DNA from: Bosea sp. ANAM02
GTDB taxonomy: Bacteria > Pseudomonadota > Alphaproteobacteria > Rhizobiales > Beijerinckiaceae
DNA: 64,000 nt
Assembly: GCF_011764485.1 (NCBI RefSeq)
Contig: NZ_AP022848.1
Coordinates: 2,074,001 to 2,138,000, forward strand
Direction of reading: 5' to 3'
Below the pieces are notes generated by a model, which saw only the letters and a list, made by a program, of their open reading frames with translations, searched no databases and was not told where the DNA came from. Positions 17,094 to 24,835 of the stretch are shown here, one piece after another (position 1 is the stretch's first letter; the number at the start of each line of letters is the position of its first letter). A program made the translations under genes and the position numbers.

Positions 17094-18482
17094 TCAGACC
17101 TTCGGCGCGTTGCCGGAGCCGATATCCCAGTAGAGCCCGGCCATGGCGATGAGCCCTTCGCGGGCGATGGCCGCCGGCAGGTGCTCGTCCGGGGCGTGCT
17201 GCGAGCAGCCCGGATAGGAATGCGGCACCCAGATCGTGCGCAGCTTCAGGATTTCCGCGAAGATGTCGTTCGGCAGCGAGCCGCCGAGATTGGGCAGCAG
17301 GGCCGGCTTCTTGCCGGTGCTCTCGGCGATCGAATCGATCGTGAAGCGGACCCAGGCATCGTCGGGGTCGAGCCGCGTCGCGCCGAAGCGCTCGGTTCCG
17401 GGCATGACGATCTCGACCATGCCGAAGCCGTGGCGGTCGAGATGACGGCGGAGCGCCGGGGCGACATCGCGCGGATCGATGCCGACGACGAAGCGCAAGG
17501 CGACGCGGGCCCAGGCGCTCGGCGGCACGGCGTTGACCGGCGTTTCCGGGACGCCGGACTTCATCGCCAGTACGTCGAAGGAGCACCAGCCGAAAACCTG
17601 CTCGGCGGGGGAGAGGCCGGGCTCGCCCCAGTTCGGATCGATGGTCGGTCCGTTCGGGCCGCCATCGATCTCGCAATCGGCGAGCGCGCGGCGCACGCCG
17701 TCCGGCAGTTCCTTCGGCACCCATTCATGGATGCGGATCTGGCCGGTGGGCGAGGTGATCGAGGCGATGGCATGGGCGAGCTGGATCGCCGGATCGGAGA
17801 GGATGCCGCCCCAGTTGCCGGAATGGTGGCCGCCCTCGCGGGCGGTGATCTGCAGGTCGAAGGTGATCACGCCGCGCGCGCCCAGGAAGACCGTGGGACG
17901 CTCTGCATTGAGGCGCGGCCCGTCCGATGCGATCAGGATATCGGCCTTGAGCAGTTCGGCCTCGTCCTCGCAGAGCTCGCGCAGGCCCGGCGAGCCCGAT
18001 TCCTCACCCATTTCGATCAGGTACTTGGCGTTGAAGCCGAGCTTGCCGCGCGTCTCCAGCACGGCGCGCAGGCCGTTGATGTTGATGAGATGCTGGCCCT
18101 TGTTGTCGACGACGCCGCGACCGTACCAGCGGCCGTCCCGCTCGACGAGCTTCCAGGGCGAGAGGCCCTCGCTCCATTGCGCATCGAGGCCGCGGATGAC
18201 GTCGCCATGGCCATAGCCGAGTATGGTCGGCAGGGCGGGGTCCTCGATACGCTCGGCATAGAGGAAGGGGCCTCGCGCCTTGGCATGGGTCAGGGTGCGG
18301 CAGGTGAAGCCGAGCGATTCGAGCAGGGGCTGCATCTCCTTGTCGAGATACGCGCCCAGCACGGGAGCGCGGTCAGGGTTCTGGCTTTCGGTGGGCATCG
18401 CGACGAGCCGGCCGAGATCGTCCTTCATCCGGCCTGAATCGAAGTAGTCCTGGGCTTTCGCGATCGCCTGCGCGCGGGTCAT
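17094..18482 (-). CDS. M20-family metallopeptidase / dipeptidase
   Basis: A 462-residue dinuclear-zinc amidohydrolase of the M20 (ArgE/DapE/CPG2) family. Metal ligands appear in order: GYGHGDVIRG (His and Asp), GRGVVDNKGQ (bridging Asp), IEMGEESGSPGL (catalytic Glu and ligand Glu), ASDGPR (Asp), and a C-terminal His in PHSYPGCSQHAPDEH. The dimerisation lid contains AREGGHHSGNWGG. The start at 18482 gives MTRAQAIAKAQDYFDSGRM; a longer frame to 18566 has no support. M20 members remove C-terminal residues from peptides or deacylate N-acyl amino acids. The substrate is not evident, and no signal peptide is present. Confidence 0.92.
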   Translation of the reverse strand: MTRAQAIAKAQDYFDSGRMKDDLGRLVAMPTESQNPDRAPVLGAYLDKEMQPLLESLGFTCRTLTHAKARGPFLYAERIEDPALPTILGYGHGDVIRGLDAQWSEGLSPWKLVERDGRWYGRGVVDNKGQHLININGLRAVLETRGKLGFNAKYLIEMGEESGSPGLRELCEDEAELLKADILIASDGPRLNAERPTVFLGARGVITFDLQITAREGGHHSGNWGGILSDPAIQLAHAIASITSPTGQIRIHEWVPKELPDGVRRALADCEIDGGPNGPTIDPNWGEPGLSPAEQVFGWCSFDVLAMKSGVPETPVNAVPPSAWARVALRFVVGIDPRDVAPALRRHLDRHGFGMVEIVMPGTERFGATRLDPDDAWVRFTIDSIAESTGKKPALLPNLGGSLPNDIFAEILKLRTIWVPHSYPGCSQHAPDEHLPAAIAREGLIAMAGLYWDIGSGNAPKV

Positions 18483-18608
18483 GGTCTTGTGGTCTCCCCA
18501 ATCGGTGAGGGCACAGTGCCGGTGGACGGAAGCGAACGCCAGTGTCAAGAGAGCCGGGCGCGCCATGCCTGCCGGGCAGGGCGGTGTTGTCGATCGAAAC
18601 CCACGCGG

Positions 18609-18718
18609 GTCATCCCGGGCGAGCGTCGCGAGACCCGGTATCCCTGCCGGAACGCCGACGATAAAGGTTCAGGCATGGATCCCGGATCGGCGCCGCTCCG
18701 CGGCTTGTCCGGGATGAC
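18609..18718. repeat. Intergenic palindrome, family A (copy 2)
   Basis: GTCATCCCGGGCG at the left and GTCCGGGATGAC at the right enclose AGGTTCAGGCATGGATCCCGG. It is shared with the copies at 24530 and 60950, where the latter reads in the opposite orientation. Confidence 0.85.
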
Positions 18719-18769
18719 GGCGCGAGGTTTTGTCGGTAGGTCCTGCTTCCGAATGTGCTCCCTTCTCGC

Positions 18770-20173
18770 ATGACGATGATCCCGCATCCGCACCAGCTCG
18801 TCGCCCGCGACGCCATCCTGGCGGCGCGGGGGAAGGGCGCGGCCGGCTTCCTGTTGGGCGACCTCACCGGCCTCGGCAAGACGCTCTCGGCCTGGCTGGC
18901 GCTCTCGGCGATGCCGGAGGAGGAGGTGCTGGTGATCTGTCCGAAGGGCGCGATCCCGCAATGGCGGCGGACCATGGCGCTGTCCGGCCTGCCGGCGAAG
19001 CGCGTGACGCTGATGAATTTCGAGAAGACGAAATCGCTGCTCGCGCCCGTGGCCGACAGCAAGAAGCGCACGACGCGGGCGAAGAACAACGAGATCGCCA
19101 AGCATGGCCGGCCGAAGCGCGTCTGGCCGCTCGTCGTGATCGACGAGGCGCATCGCATCCGCAATCCGAACTCGCAGCAGGGGCTGGTCTGCCGGCAGAT
19201 GGCGGAAGCTGCCGATTTCACGATCTATATGAGCGCGACGGCCGGCCAGTCGCCGCACGAACTGTCCTATCTCGCGGGGCTGCTGGCCAAGGCGGCCGGC
19301 ATGCCCTCGGCCGATCTCGACGGTTTCCGCGTGCTGATGAAGCGATTGAAGATCGGCAGGGCCAAGGGCCGCTGGAAGAACTGGAGCTGGGAGCCGAACG
19401 AGGCCGACCGCAGGGTGATGGCCGACCTGCTCTATCGCGGTGCGAACGCCATCGGGCTGCGCCGCCGGCCGGAAGAAATCGCCGGCTGGCCGGAGGTGCA
19501 GCGCGAGCTGGCGCCGGTCGCGCTCGATACGGCCGCGCGCAAGCTCTATGACGCGACCTGGCGCGAGTTCCGCAAGGAATTGGGGCTCGCAGGCGGCTCG
19601 ACGCGCAAGCCGCAGGGCTGGGCCGCCGATCTGCGCTTCCGGCAGAAAGCCAGTTTGCTCCGCATCCCCGGCACGACGGATTTCTGCGAGGACCTGCTGG
19701 GCAATGACGAGCAGGTCGCGATCTCCGTCGCCTTCCTCGAGACCAGCGCGATGCTGGCCGAGACGCTCAGGGGGCGCGGCTGGCGCACCGCCGAGATCAA
19801 TGGCGAACGCTCGGGCGCGCAGAACGAGGAGACGCGCATCGCCTTCCAGACGGGGCAGCTCGATGCGGTGATCTTTACCGTGACCGAGTCGATCTCATTG
19901 CATCGCGGCGAAATGCCGGGCGGCGAGCGTGAGCGGGCGCTGGTCATCCACGACATGCGCCACAGCGCGATCCAGCTCCAGCAGATCGAGGGGCGCTGCC
20001 ATCGCGACGGCCAGCACGCGACGATCTTCTATGCCTATGCCGAGGATACGGTGGAGGAGGCGATCGCCGGCACGGTGATCCAGCGCATGGCGGCGATGGA
20101 AGGGCTCGCGGGCGACGATACGCGGATGCTGGAGGCGATTGCGGGAATCGTCGAGGGGCGGGCGGCGGCGTAG
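18770..20173 (+). CDS. SNF2-like DEAH helicase of phage type
   Basis: A 467-residue superfamily-2 ATPase from the ATG at 18770 (a GTG at 18755 is an alternative). Motif I is GDLTGLGKTLSAW (Lys37), motif II is VVIDEAHRI (DEAH, residues 125-128), motif III is MSATAGQSPHELSYLAGLL, and motif VI is QIEGRCHRDGQHATIFYAY near the C-terminus. The whole protein is only the two RecA-like lobes without chromatin or nuclease domains. The SATAGQ-P-ELSYLA stretch and EGRCHRDG are what I recall from bacteriophage replication helicases. No phage or defence genes adjoin it, so it is probably a domesticated or stray phage gene; its function is unknown. Confidence 0.85.
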   Translation: MTMIPHPHQLVARDAILAARGKGAAGFLLGDLTGLGKTLSAWLALSAMPEEEVLVICPKGAIPQWRRTMALSGLPAKRVTLMNFEKTKSLLAPVADSKKRTTRAKNNEIAKHGRPKRVWPLVVIDEAHRIRNPNSQQGLVCRQMAEAADFTIYMSATAGQSPHELSYLAGLLAKAAGMPSADLDGFRVLMKRLKIGRAKGRWKNWSWEPNEADRRVMADLLYRGANAIGLRRRPEEIAGWPEVQRELAPVALDTAARKLYDATWREFRKELGLAGGSTRKPQGWAADLRFRQKASLLRIPGTTDFCEDLLGNDEQVAISVAFLETSAMLAETLRGRGWRTAEINGERSGAQNEETRIAFQTGQLDAVIFTVTESISLHRGEMPGGERERALVIHDMRHSAIQLQQIEGRCHRDGQHATIFYAYAEDTVEEAIAGTVIQRMAAMEGLAGDDTRMLEAIAGIVEGRAAA

Positions 20174-20177
20174 CGCC

Positions 20178-20336
20178 TCAGTTGCGGGCGCGCTCGCCGA
20201 GTTCCCTGGCGCCCTCGACCGATGAGCCGGTGAGGCGGACGATGCTGTTCCAGACGTCGCTTGTATAGGCGCCCTGATGGACGACGGCATCGTAGCCGAC
20301 GACCAGCACGATGATGATCAAAAGCAGGCGGAACAC
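20178..20336 (-). CDS. Small single-span membrane protein
   Basis: A 52-residue protein. The start is set at a GTG (20336) because a strong AAGGAGAG sits six bases upstream, whereas the earlier in-frame ATG at 20360 has no ribosome site. The sequence opens with one long hydrophobic helix, FRLLLIIIVLVVGYDAVV, followed by a short polar tail ending SSVEGARELGERARN. That suggests a tail facing the periplasm or cytoplasm with a single membrane anchor. No family is recognised. It is convergent with the helicase gene, ending four bases from that gene's stop. Confidence 0.6.
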   Translation of the reverse strand: MFRLLLIIIVLVVGYDAVVHQGAYTSDVWNSIVRLTGSSVEGARELGERARN

Positions 20337-20495
20337 GAGGTCTCTCCTTGTAGTCGTCATCAACGTCGCTGCCCCGGCAGGGTTCCGCCGCCTCCTTCTG
20401 GGGTTTAAAACGGAAGCGGCCAAGCAATTATCTCTTGTAAAAGTGTCTTATTCCGAGATGGTGACCTAGGGGAAGAAAACGACCTGGGGATCAAG

Positions 20496-21236
20496 ATGAA
20501 GATCATCGTTTCCGCTATTGCTGTTTTTCTCGGTTTCAGTTCGCTGGCGGGTGCCGTATCGGCGATGGAGTTAAAGGGCACGGCCATCATTCTCATCCAT
20601 GGCAAGGCCGGCGGGCAGGGGCCGTTGCAGCCGCTTGCAGCCGCGCTGAAGGCGGAGGGAGCAACCGTCGCGCTGCCGCGCATGTCCTGGGTGTCAGGCT
20701 ACCGCACCTATGAGCAGACCTTGGGCGAGGTGCAGGCAGCCGTGCAGCGCGCGCGGGCGGGCGGCGCTGCGCGGGTCGTGCTGATGGGGCACAGCCTCGG
20801 CGCCAATATCTCGATGGGCTATGCCGCGCGTGTCGGCGGCGTCGCAGCGGTGGTGGCGCTGGCGCCGGGGCATCGGCCGGATTTCATCGCGTCGCAGACG
20901 CAGGACAGCGTTGCCCAGGCCAAGGCAATGGTCGCGGCTGGTCGGGGACAGGAGAAGGCGCAGTTCCTCGACTTTAACCAGGGCCGGACCTTTCCGGTGA
21001 CGACCACGGCTGCGGCCTATGTCAGCTTCTTCGACCCGTCCGGCCCAGCGGCCAGCGCCGCGCAGGGGAGCGGCGTGGGTGGGCCGGTGCTCTGGGTGAT
21101 CGGGACCGGTGACCGGGCGGCGATGAACGACCGCGCGCCCTATTCGCGGAGGACGCGCATCGAGGTCTCGGCCGGCCACCAGGACACGCCGCGTGTCGCC
21201 GTGCGCCAGGTCATCGATTGGCTCAAGGCGCAGTAA
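20496..21236 (+). CDS. Secreted alpha/beta-hydrolase
   Basis: A 246-residue protein with a signal peptide (MKIIVSAIAVFLGFSSLAG, cleavage near VSA-ME), so probably periplasmic. The alpha/beta-hydrolase core follows: AIILIHGKAGGQGPLQ carries the oxyanion HG, VVLMGHSLGANISMGYA carries the nucleophile serine in GHSLG, and a late aspartate and histidine (TGDRAAMNDRAP, SAGHQDTP) complete the triad. Length suits a small esterase or lipase-like enzyme without a large lid. The substrate is unknown. It stands alone: the upstream gap holds only a possible promoter, and the downstream gene is convergent. Confidence 0.8.
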   Translation: MKIIVSAIAVFLGFSSLAGAVSAMELKGTAIILIHGKAGGQGPLQPLAAALKAEGATVALPRMSWVSGYRTYEQTLGEVQAAVQRARAGGAARVVLMGHSLGANISMGYAARVGGVAAVVALAPGHRPDFIASQTQDSVAQAKAMVAAGRGQEKAQFLDFNQGRTFPVTTTAAAYVSFFDPSGPAASAAQGSGVGGPVLWVIGTGDRAAMNDRAPYSRRTRIEVSAGHQDTPRVAVRQVIDWLKAQ

Positions 21237-21257
21237 CGCCACGCGATCCGGCGGGTC

Positions 21258-22682
21258 TCAGCCCGCCGGCAGCAGCTCCTTCAGCCGGAAGAGCGCGATC
21301 TTCTCGACCTCGGCCAGCGCCGTCGCGGCTTCCTGCTCGGGCGTGTTCTTCAGGCGCGCGTCGAAGGCGGCGAGGATCTGGGCCTTGGTCGCCCCCTTCA
21401 CCGCCATGATGAAGGGGATGCCGAAGCGGGCCTTGTAGGCCTCGTTCAGTGCCGTGAAGCGGACGCGTTCGTCGCTGCTGAGGCGGTCGAGCCCGGCGCC
21501 GGCCTGCTCCTGCGTCGATTCCGGCGTGAGCTCGCCTGCGGCGGCGAGCTTGCCGGCAAGGTCGGGATGGGCGGTGAGCAGGGATTTCTGCTGTTCGGCC
21601 GAACCCTTGCGCATGGCCGCAACCATGGCCGCGTGCAGGCTCTCCGCCCTGTCGTGGCCTGCGCCGATGCCGGCGTCATGAGCGGCCTCGGCGATCCAGG
21701 GCGAATGCTCCCAGACGCGGCCGAAGACCTCGGAGAACAGTGCCTTGGGCAGCTTCGAGGGCACATAGCCGCCCTGGGGCGGCTGCGTCCTGACCCAGTG
21801 GCGGGCGATGTCGAGCCGGGTCGCGACCCAGACTTGGGTATGGCTCTGCACATAGTCGAGGAAGCGGGCGAGGGCCGCGGCGCGGCCCGGCCGGCCGACG
21901 AGGCGGCAATGCAGGCCGATCGACATCATCTTCGGCGCGGTCTCGCCCTCGGCATAGAGCGTGTCGAACGAGTCCTTGAGATAGGTGAAGAACTGCTCGC
22001 CCGTGTTGAAGCCTTGCGGCGTGGCGAAGCGCATGTCGTTGGTATCGAGCGTGTAGGGCACGGCGAGCTGCGGCCCCTTCGGGCCGCTGAGCCAATAGGG
22101 CAGTTCGTCGGCATAGACGTCGGCGGTGTAGAGGAAGCCGCCTTCCTCCATCGTCAGCGGAATGGTGTTCTCGGAGGTGCGGCCCTGATAGCAGCCGAGC
22201 GGGCGCTCGCCCGTGAGCTCGGTCTGGATGCGGATGGCCTCAAGGATATCGGCTCGCTCGCGCTCCTTCGGCGTATCGCGATAGTCGATCCATTTCAGGC
22301 CGTGAGTCGCGATCTCCCAGCCGGCCTCCTGCATCGAGCCGACGATCTCGGGATAGCGCGCCAGCGCGCTGGCGACGGCGAAGACGGTCACCGGCATGTT
22401 GCGCTGCGTGAACATCCGCCAGAGCCGCCAGTAGCCGGCGCGGGAGCCGTATTCGTAGATCGACTCCATGTTCATATGGCGCTGGCCCGGCCAGGGTGCG
22501 GCGCCGACGATCTCTGAGAGGAAGGCCTCGGAGGCAGCGTCGCCATGGAGGATGCAGTTCTCGCCGCCCTCCTCGTAATTGATCACGAACTGGACGGCGA
22601 TGCGCGCCTGGCCCGGCCAATGCGGATGCGGAGCCGCGCGGCCATAACCCTTCATGTCGCGCGGATAGGTGGTCTGGCTCAT
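21258..22682 (-). CDS. Bifunctional allantoinase PuuE / OHCU decarboxylase UraD
   Basis: A 474-residue fusion. Residues 1-300 are the metal-independent allantoinase PuuE, a polysaccharide-deacetylase fold (QFVINYEEGGENCILHGD, WEIATHGLKWIDYRD, GRTSENTIPL), which converts allantoin to allantoate. Residues 305-474 are UraD (KLPKALFSEVFGRVWEHSPWI with the catalytic His in EAAHDAG, and FGIPFIMAVKGATKAQIL), which decarboxylates OHCU to S-allantoin. Fusing consecutive ureide-pathway steps channels the unstable intermediate. uraH starts in the same direction just upstream and puuD is divergent, so the local cluster spans urate to allantoate. Such a fusion is known in related bacteria. Confidence 0.95.
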   Translation of the reverse strand: MSQTTYPRDMKGYGRAAPHPHWPGQARIAVQFVINYEEGGENCILHGDAASEAFLSEIVGAAPWPGQRHMNMESIYEYGSRAGYWRLWRMFTQRNMPVTVFAVASALARYPEIVGSMQEAGWEIATHGLKWIDYRDTPKERERADILEAIRIQTELTGERPLGCYQGRTSENTIPLTMEEGGFLYTADVYADELPYWLSGPKGPQLAVPYTLDTNDMRFATPQGFNTGEQFFTYLKDSFDTLYAEGETAPKMMSIGLHCRLVGRPGRAAALARFLDYVQSHTQVWVATRLDIARHWVRTQPPQGGYVPSKLPKALFSEVFGRVWEHSPWIAEAAHDAGIGAGHDRAESLHAAMVAAMRKGSAEQQKSLLTAHPDLAGKLAAAGELTPESTQEQAGAGLDRLSSDERVRFTALNEAYKARFGIPFIMAVKGATKAQILAAFDARLKNTPEQEAATALAEVEKIALFRLKELLPAG

Positions 22683-22688
22683 GATGCT

Positions 22689-23042
22689 CTAGCTGCCGCG
22701 ATAGGTGGAATAGCTCCAGGGCGAGGCCAGGAGCGGGACGTGATAGCGCCCATCCGCCTCGGCGATGCCGAAGCGGACGGGCACGAGATCGAGGAAGGCG
22801 GGCTGGGGCAGGGCGGTGCCGAGGCTGCGAAAATAGGCGCCGATCGCGAAGGTCAGTTCATAGGTGCCGGGGACGAGCGCGCCGGAGAGCAGGGGCGAAT
22901 CGGTGCGGCCGTCCCTGTTGGTCACGGCCTCGACCAGCCGCTCGCGCGAGCCGTCGGGGCCGAGCCGATCCAGAGTCACCGCGATGCCGGCGCCGGGGCG
23001 GCCGTTGACCGTGTCGAGCACATGCGTCGAGAGATGTCCCAT
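22689..23042 (-). CDS. uraH: 5-hydroxyisourate hydrolase
   Basis: A 117-residue transthyretin-like enzyme that hydrolyses 5-hydroxyisourate to OHCU in urate breakdown. Family marks are the N-terminal LSTHVLDTVNGRPGAGIAV with catalytic His, the central Arg region (AVTNRDGRTDSPLL), and the invariant C-terminal tetrapeptide YRGS. The start at 23042 (MGHLSTHVLD) matches family starts; a longer frame upstream is rejected. No signal peptide is visible, so it acts in the cytoplasm. It lies six bases before the puuE-uraD fusion and forms an operon with it, and it is divergent from puuD. Confidence 0.96.
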   Translation of the reverse strand: MGHLSTHVLDTVNGRPGAGIAVTLDRLGPDGSRERLVEAVTNRDGRTDSPLLSGALVPGTYELTFAIGAYFRSLGTALPQPAFLDLVPVRFGIAEADGRYHVPLLASPWSYSTYRGS

Positions 23043-23253
23043 GCGGTGTCCCTGACCTCCCCGGCCTGCTTCTGCGAAGTGTACGGTGCCGCGCGCGGCG
23101 ATGAGTATTGGCTTTTGCGATAAGATCATGTTCCCGGATGTCAATCCGGGCGGCCGCCAGCGCGATTTCGGCGGGGACGAAAGCAGGCTATTTTGCGTGG
23201 GCCGGAGTCTCCGGCTTCCGGTTCCTTGTCCAGCTCTTCCGGAGCGCCGCGCG

Positions 23254-24489
23254 ATGCTCGAAGCCTATCTGATGGAATGGGGCGGCATGATGCTGCGCTG
23301 GCTCCACGTCATCACGGCGATTGCCTGGATTGGAGCCTCGTTCTTCTTCATCCATCTCGACGCCTCGCTGAAGCCGGCCGAGGACATTCCGCCCGGGACC
23401 GGCGGGCGCGCCTGGCAGGTCCATGGCGGCGGCTTCTACGAGATGCGGAAATACATGGTCGCGCCAGCCGTGATGCCGGCCGAGCTGACCTGGCACAAAT
23501 GGCAGAGCTACTGGACCTGGATCTCCGGCTTCTTCCTGCTGGTCTGGGTCTATTACGCCCAGTCGGAGCTCTACCTGATCGATCCGGCGGTGATGCAGCT
23601 CTCGCCTTTCGCCGCGGGCGCGATCGGCATCGCGGCGCTGGTGATCGGCTGGCTGATCTACGATCTGCTCTGCAAGTCGCCGCTCGGGAAGCATGACGTG
23701 CTGCTCGGTCTCGTCGGCTTCGGCTATGTCGTCGCGGCGAGCTGGGCCTTCGCCAACGTCTTTTCGGGGCGGGGCGCGCTGATCCATACCGGCGCGCTGA
23801 TGGCGACGATCATGACCGCCAACGTCTTCTTCAACATCATGCCGGGCCAGCGGAAGGTGATCGCGGCGCTCACCGCCGGCGAGAAACCCGATCCGAAATA
23901 CGGCAAGGCGGCCAAGCAGCGCTCGACGCATAACAACTACATCACCCTGCCGGTGCTGTTCCTGATGCTGTCGAACCACTATCCGGTGACCTACGCCAAT
24001 TCGAGCGTGATCCCGCTGCTGGTGGCATTGGTGATCGTGTCCGGCGCGCTGATCCGGCATTTCTTCAATGTCCGGCACGGCGACCATGCGAAGTCGCCCT
24101 GGTGGTGCTGGGCCGTGGCGATCCTGGCGCTCTGGCTCGCCTTCTGGGTGGCGATGTCGTCCTCGCCCGGCGGGCGCGAGCAGCTCGGCCTCAAGGCGCG
24201 GGATGCGGCCAAGCCCGTGCTGCTGGCCGGCATGACGCTGCCGCCGGTGGAGGTCTCCAACATCGTGACCGGGCGCTGTGCGATGTGCCATGCGCCGGAG
24301 CCGTCCTGGCCGGGCATCCAGATCGCGCCGAAGGGCGTGATGCTGCACGAGCCGGAGCAGATCGCCCTGCATGCCCGCGCCATCCGGGCGCAGGCGGTGA
24401 TGACCCATGCGATGCCGCCGAACAACCTCTCCGGCATAACCCCGGCCGAGCGGAAGACGCTGGCGGGCTGGCTCGCGGCGGCGCGCTGA
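23254..24489 (+). CDS. puuD: Membrane urate oxidase/hydroxylase PuuD with cytochrome c domain
   Basis: A 411-residue inner-membrane protein that replaces soluble uricase in many proteobacteria, oxidising urate to 5-hydroxyisourate. The ATG at 23254 follows GGAG and begins MLEAYLMEWGGMMLRWLHV. About eight membrane helices carry family patterns (WLHVITAIAWIGASFFFIHLD, NNYITLPVLFLMLSNHYP). The C-terminal 90 residues form a c-type cytochrome domain with one heme site, GRCAMCHAPEPSWPG, and a distal Met in THAMPPNNL. Electrons would pass to the respiratory chain. It is divergent from uraH and puuE-uraD across a 211-base shared control region. Confidence 0.93.
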   Translation: MLEAYLMEWGGMMLRWLHVITAIAWIGASFFFIHLDASLKPAEDIPPGTGGRAWQVHGGGFYEMRKYMVAPAVMPAELTWHKWQSYWTWISGFFLLVWVYYAQSELYLIDPAVMQLSPFAAGAIGIAALVIGWLIYDLLCKSPLGKHDVLLGLVGFGYVVAASWAFANVFSGRGALIHTGALMATIMTANVFFNIMPGQRKVIAALTAGEKPDPKYGKAAKQRSTHNNYITLPVLFLMLSNHYPVTYANSSVIPLLVALVIVSGALIRHFFNVRHGDHAKSPWWCWAVAILALWLAFWVAMSSSPGGREQLGLKARDAAKPVLLAGMTLPPVEVSNIVTGRCAMCHAPEPSWPGIQIAPKGVMLHEPEQIALHARAIRAQAVMTHAMPPNNLSGITPAERKTLAGWLAAAR

Positions 24490-24529
24490 AGCCGCCCCGC
24501 CGTCTGTTCGATGTGCTGGCAACCACGCC

Positions 24530-24626
24530 GTCATCCCGGGCTTGACCCGGGATCCATTCCGGAGCGCTTCCAATAAAAGGTTCAGGCATGGATCCCGGAT
24601 CTCCGCTTCGCTGCGTCCGGGACGAC
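24530..24626. repeat. Intergenic palindrome, family A (copy 3)
   Basis: GTCATCCCGGGCTTGACCCG at the left and GCGTCCGGGACGAC at the right, with AGGTTCAGGCATGGATCCCGG inside as in copy 2. It accounts for about a third of the 346-base gap between puuD and the YfhO-like gene; I see nothing definite in the rest. Confidence 0.85.
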
Positions 24627-24835
24627 CCGCATTCTTCCTGGCTGTGCGTTAAGCATTGATACCCGCGATATCCGCCCGGCAACCCCGCCCTTCTCCCATC
24701 CCATTTCCGCTTTCTTCAGACTGTCATCCGCTTCGTTCACGGAGGCGTGATCACGTTCAGATTCGGTTCAGGTACGCAGCGCCATGGTCCGGCCACTGAC
24801 AGGGCTGGAGACAGGATCCCAGAACGGGACCGTTC

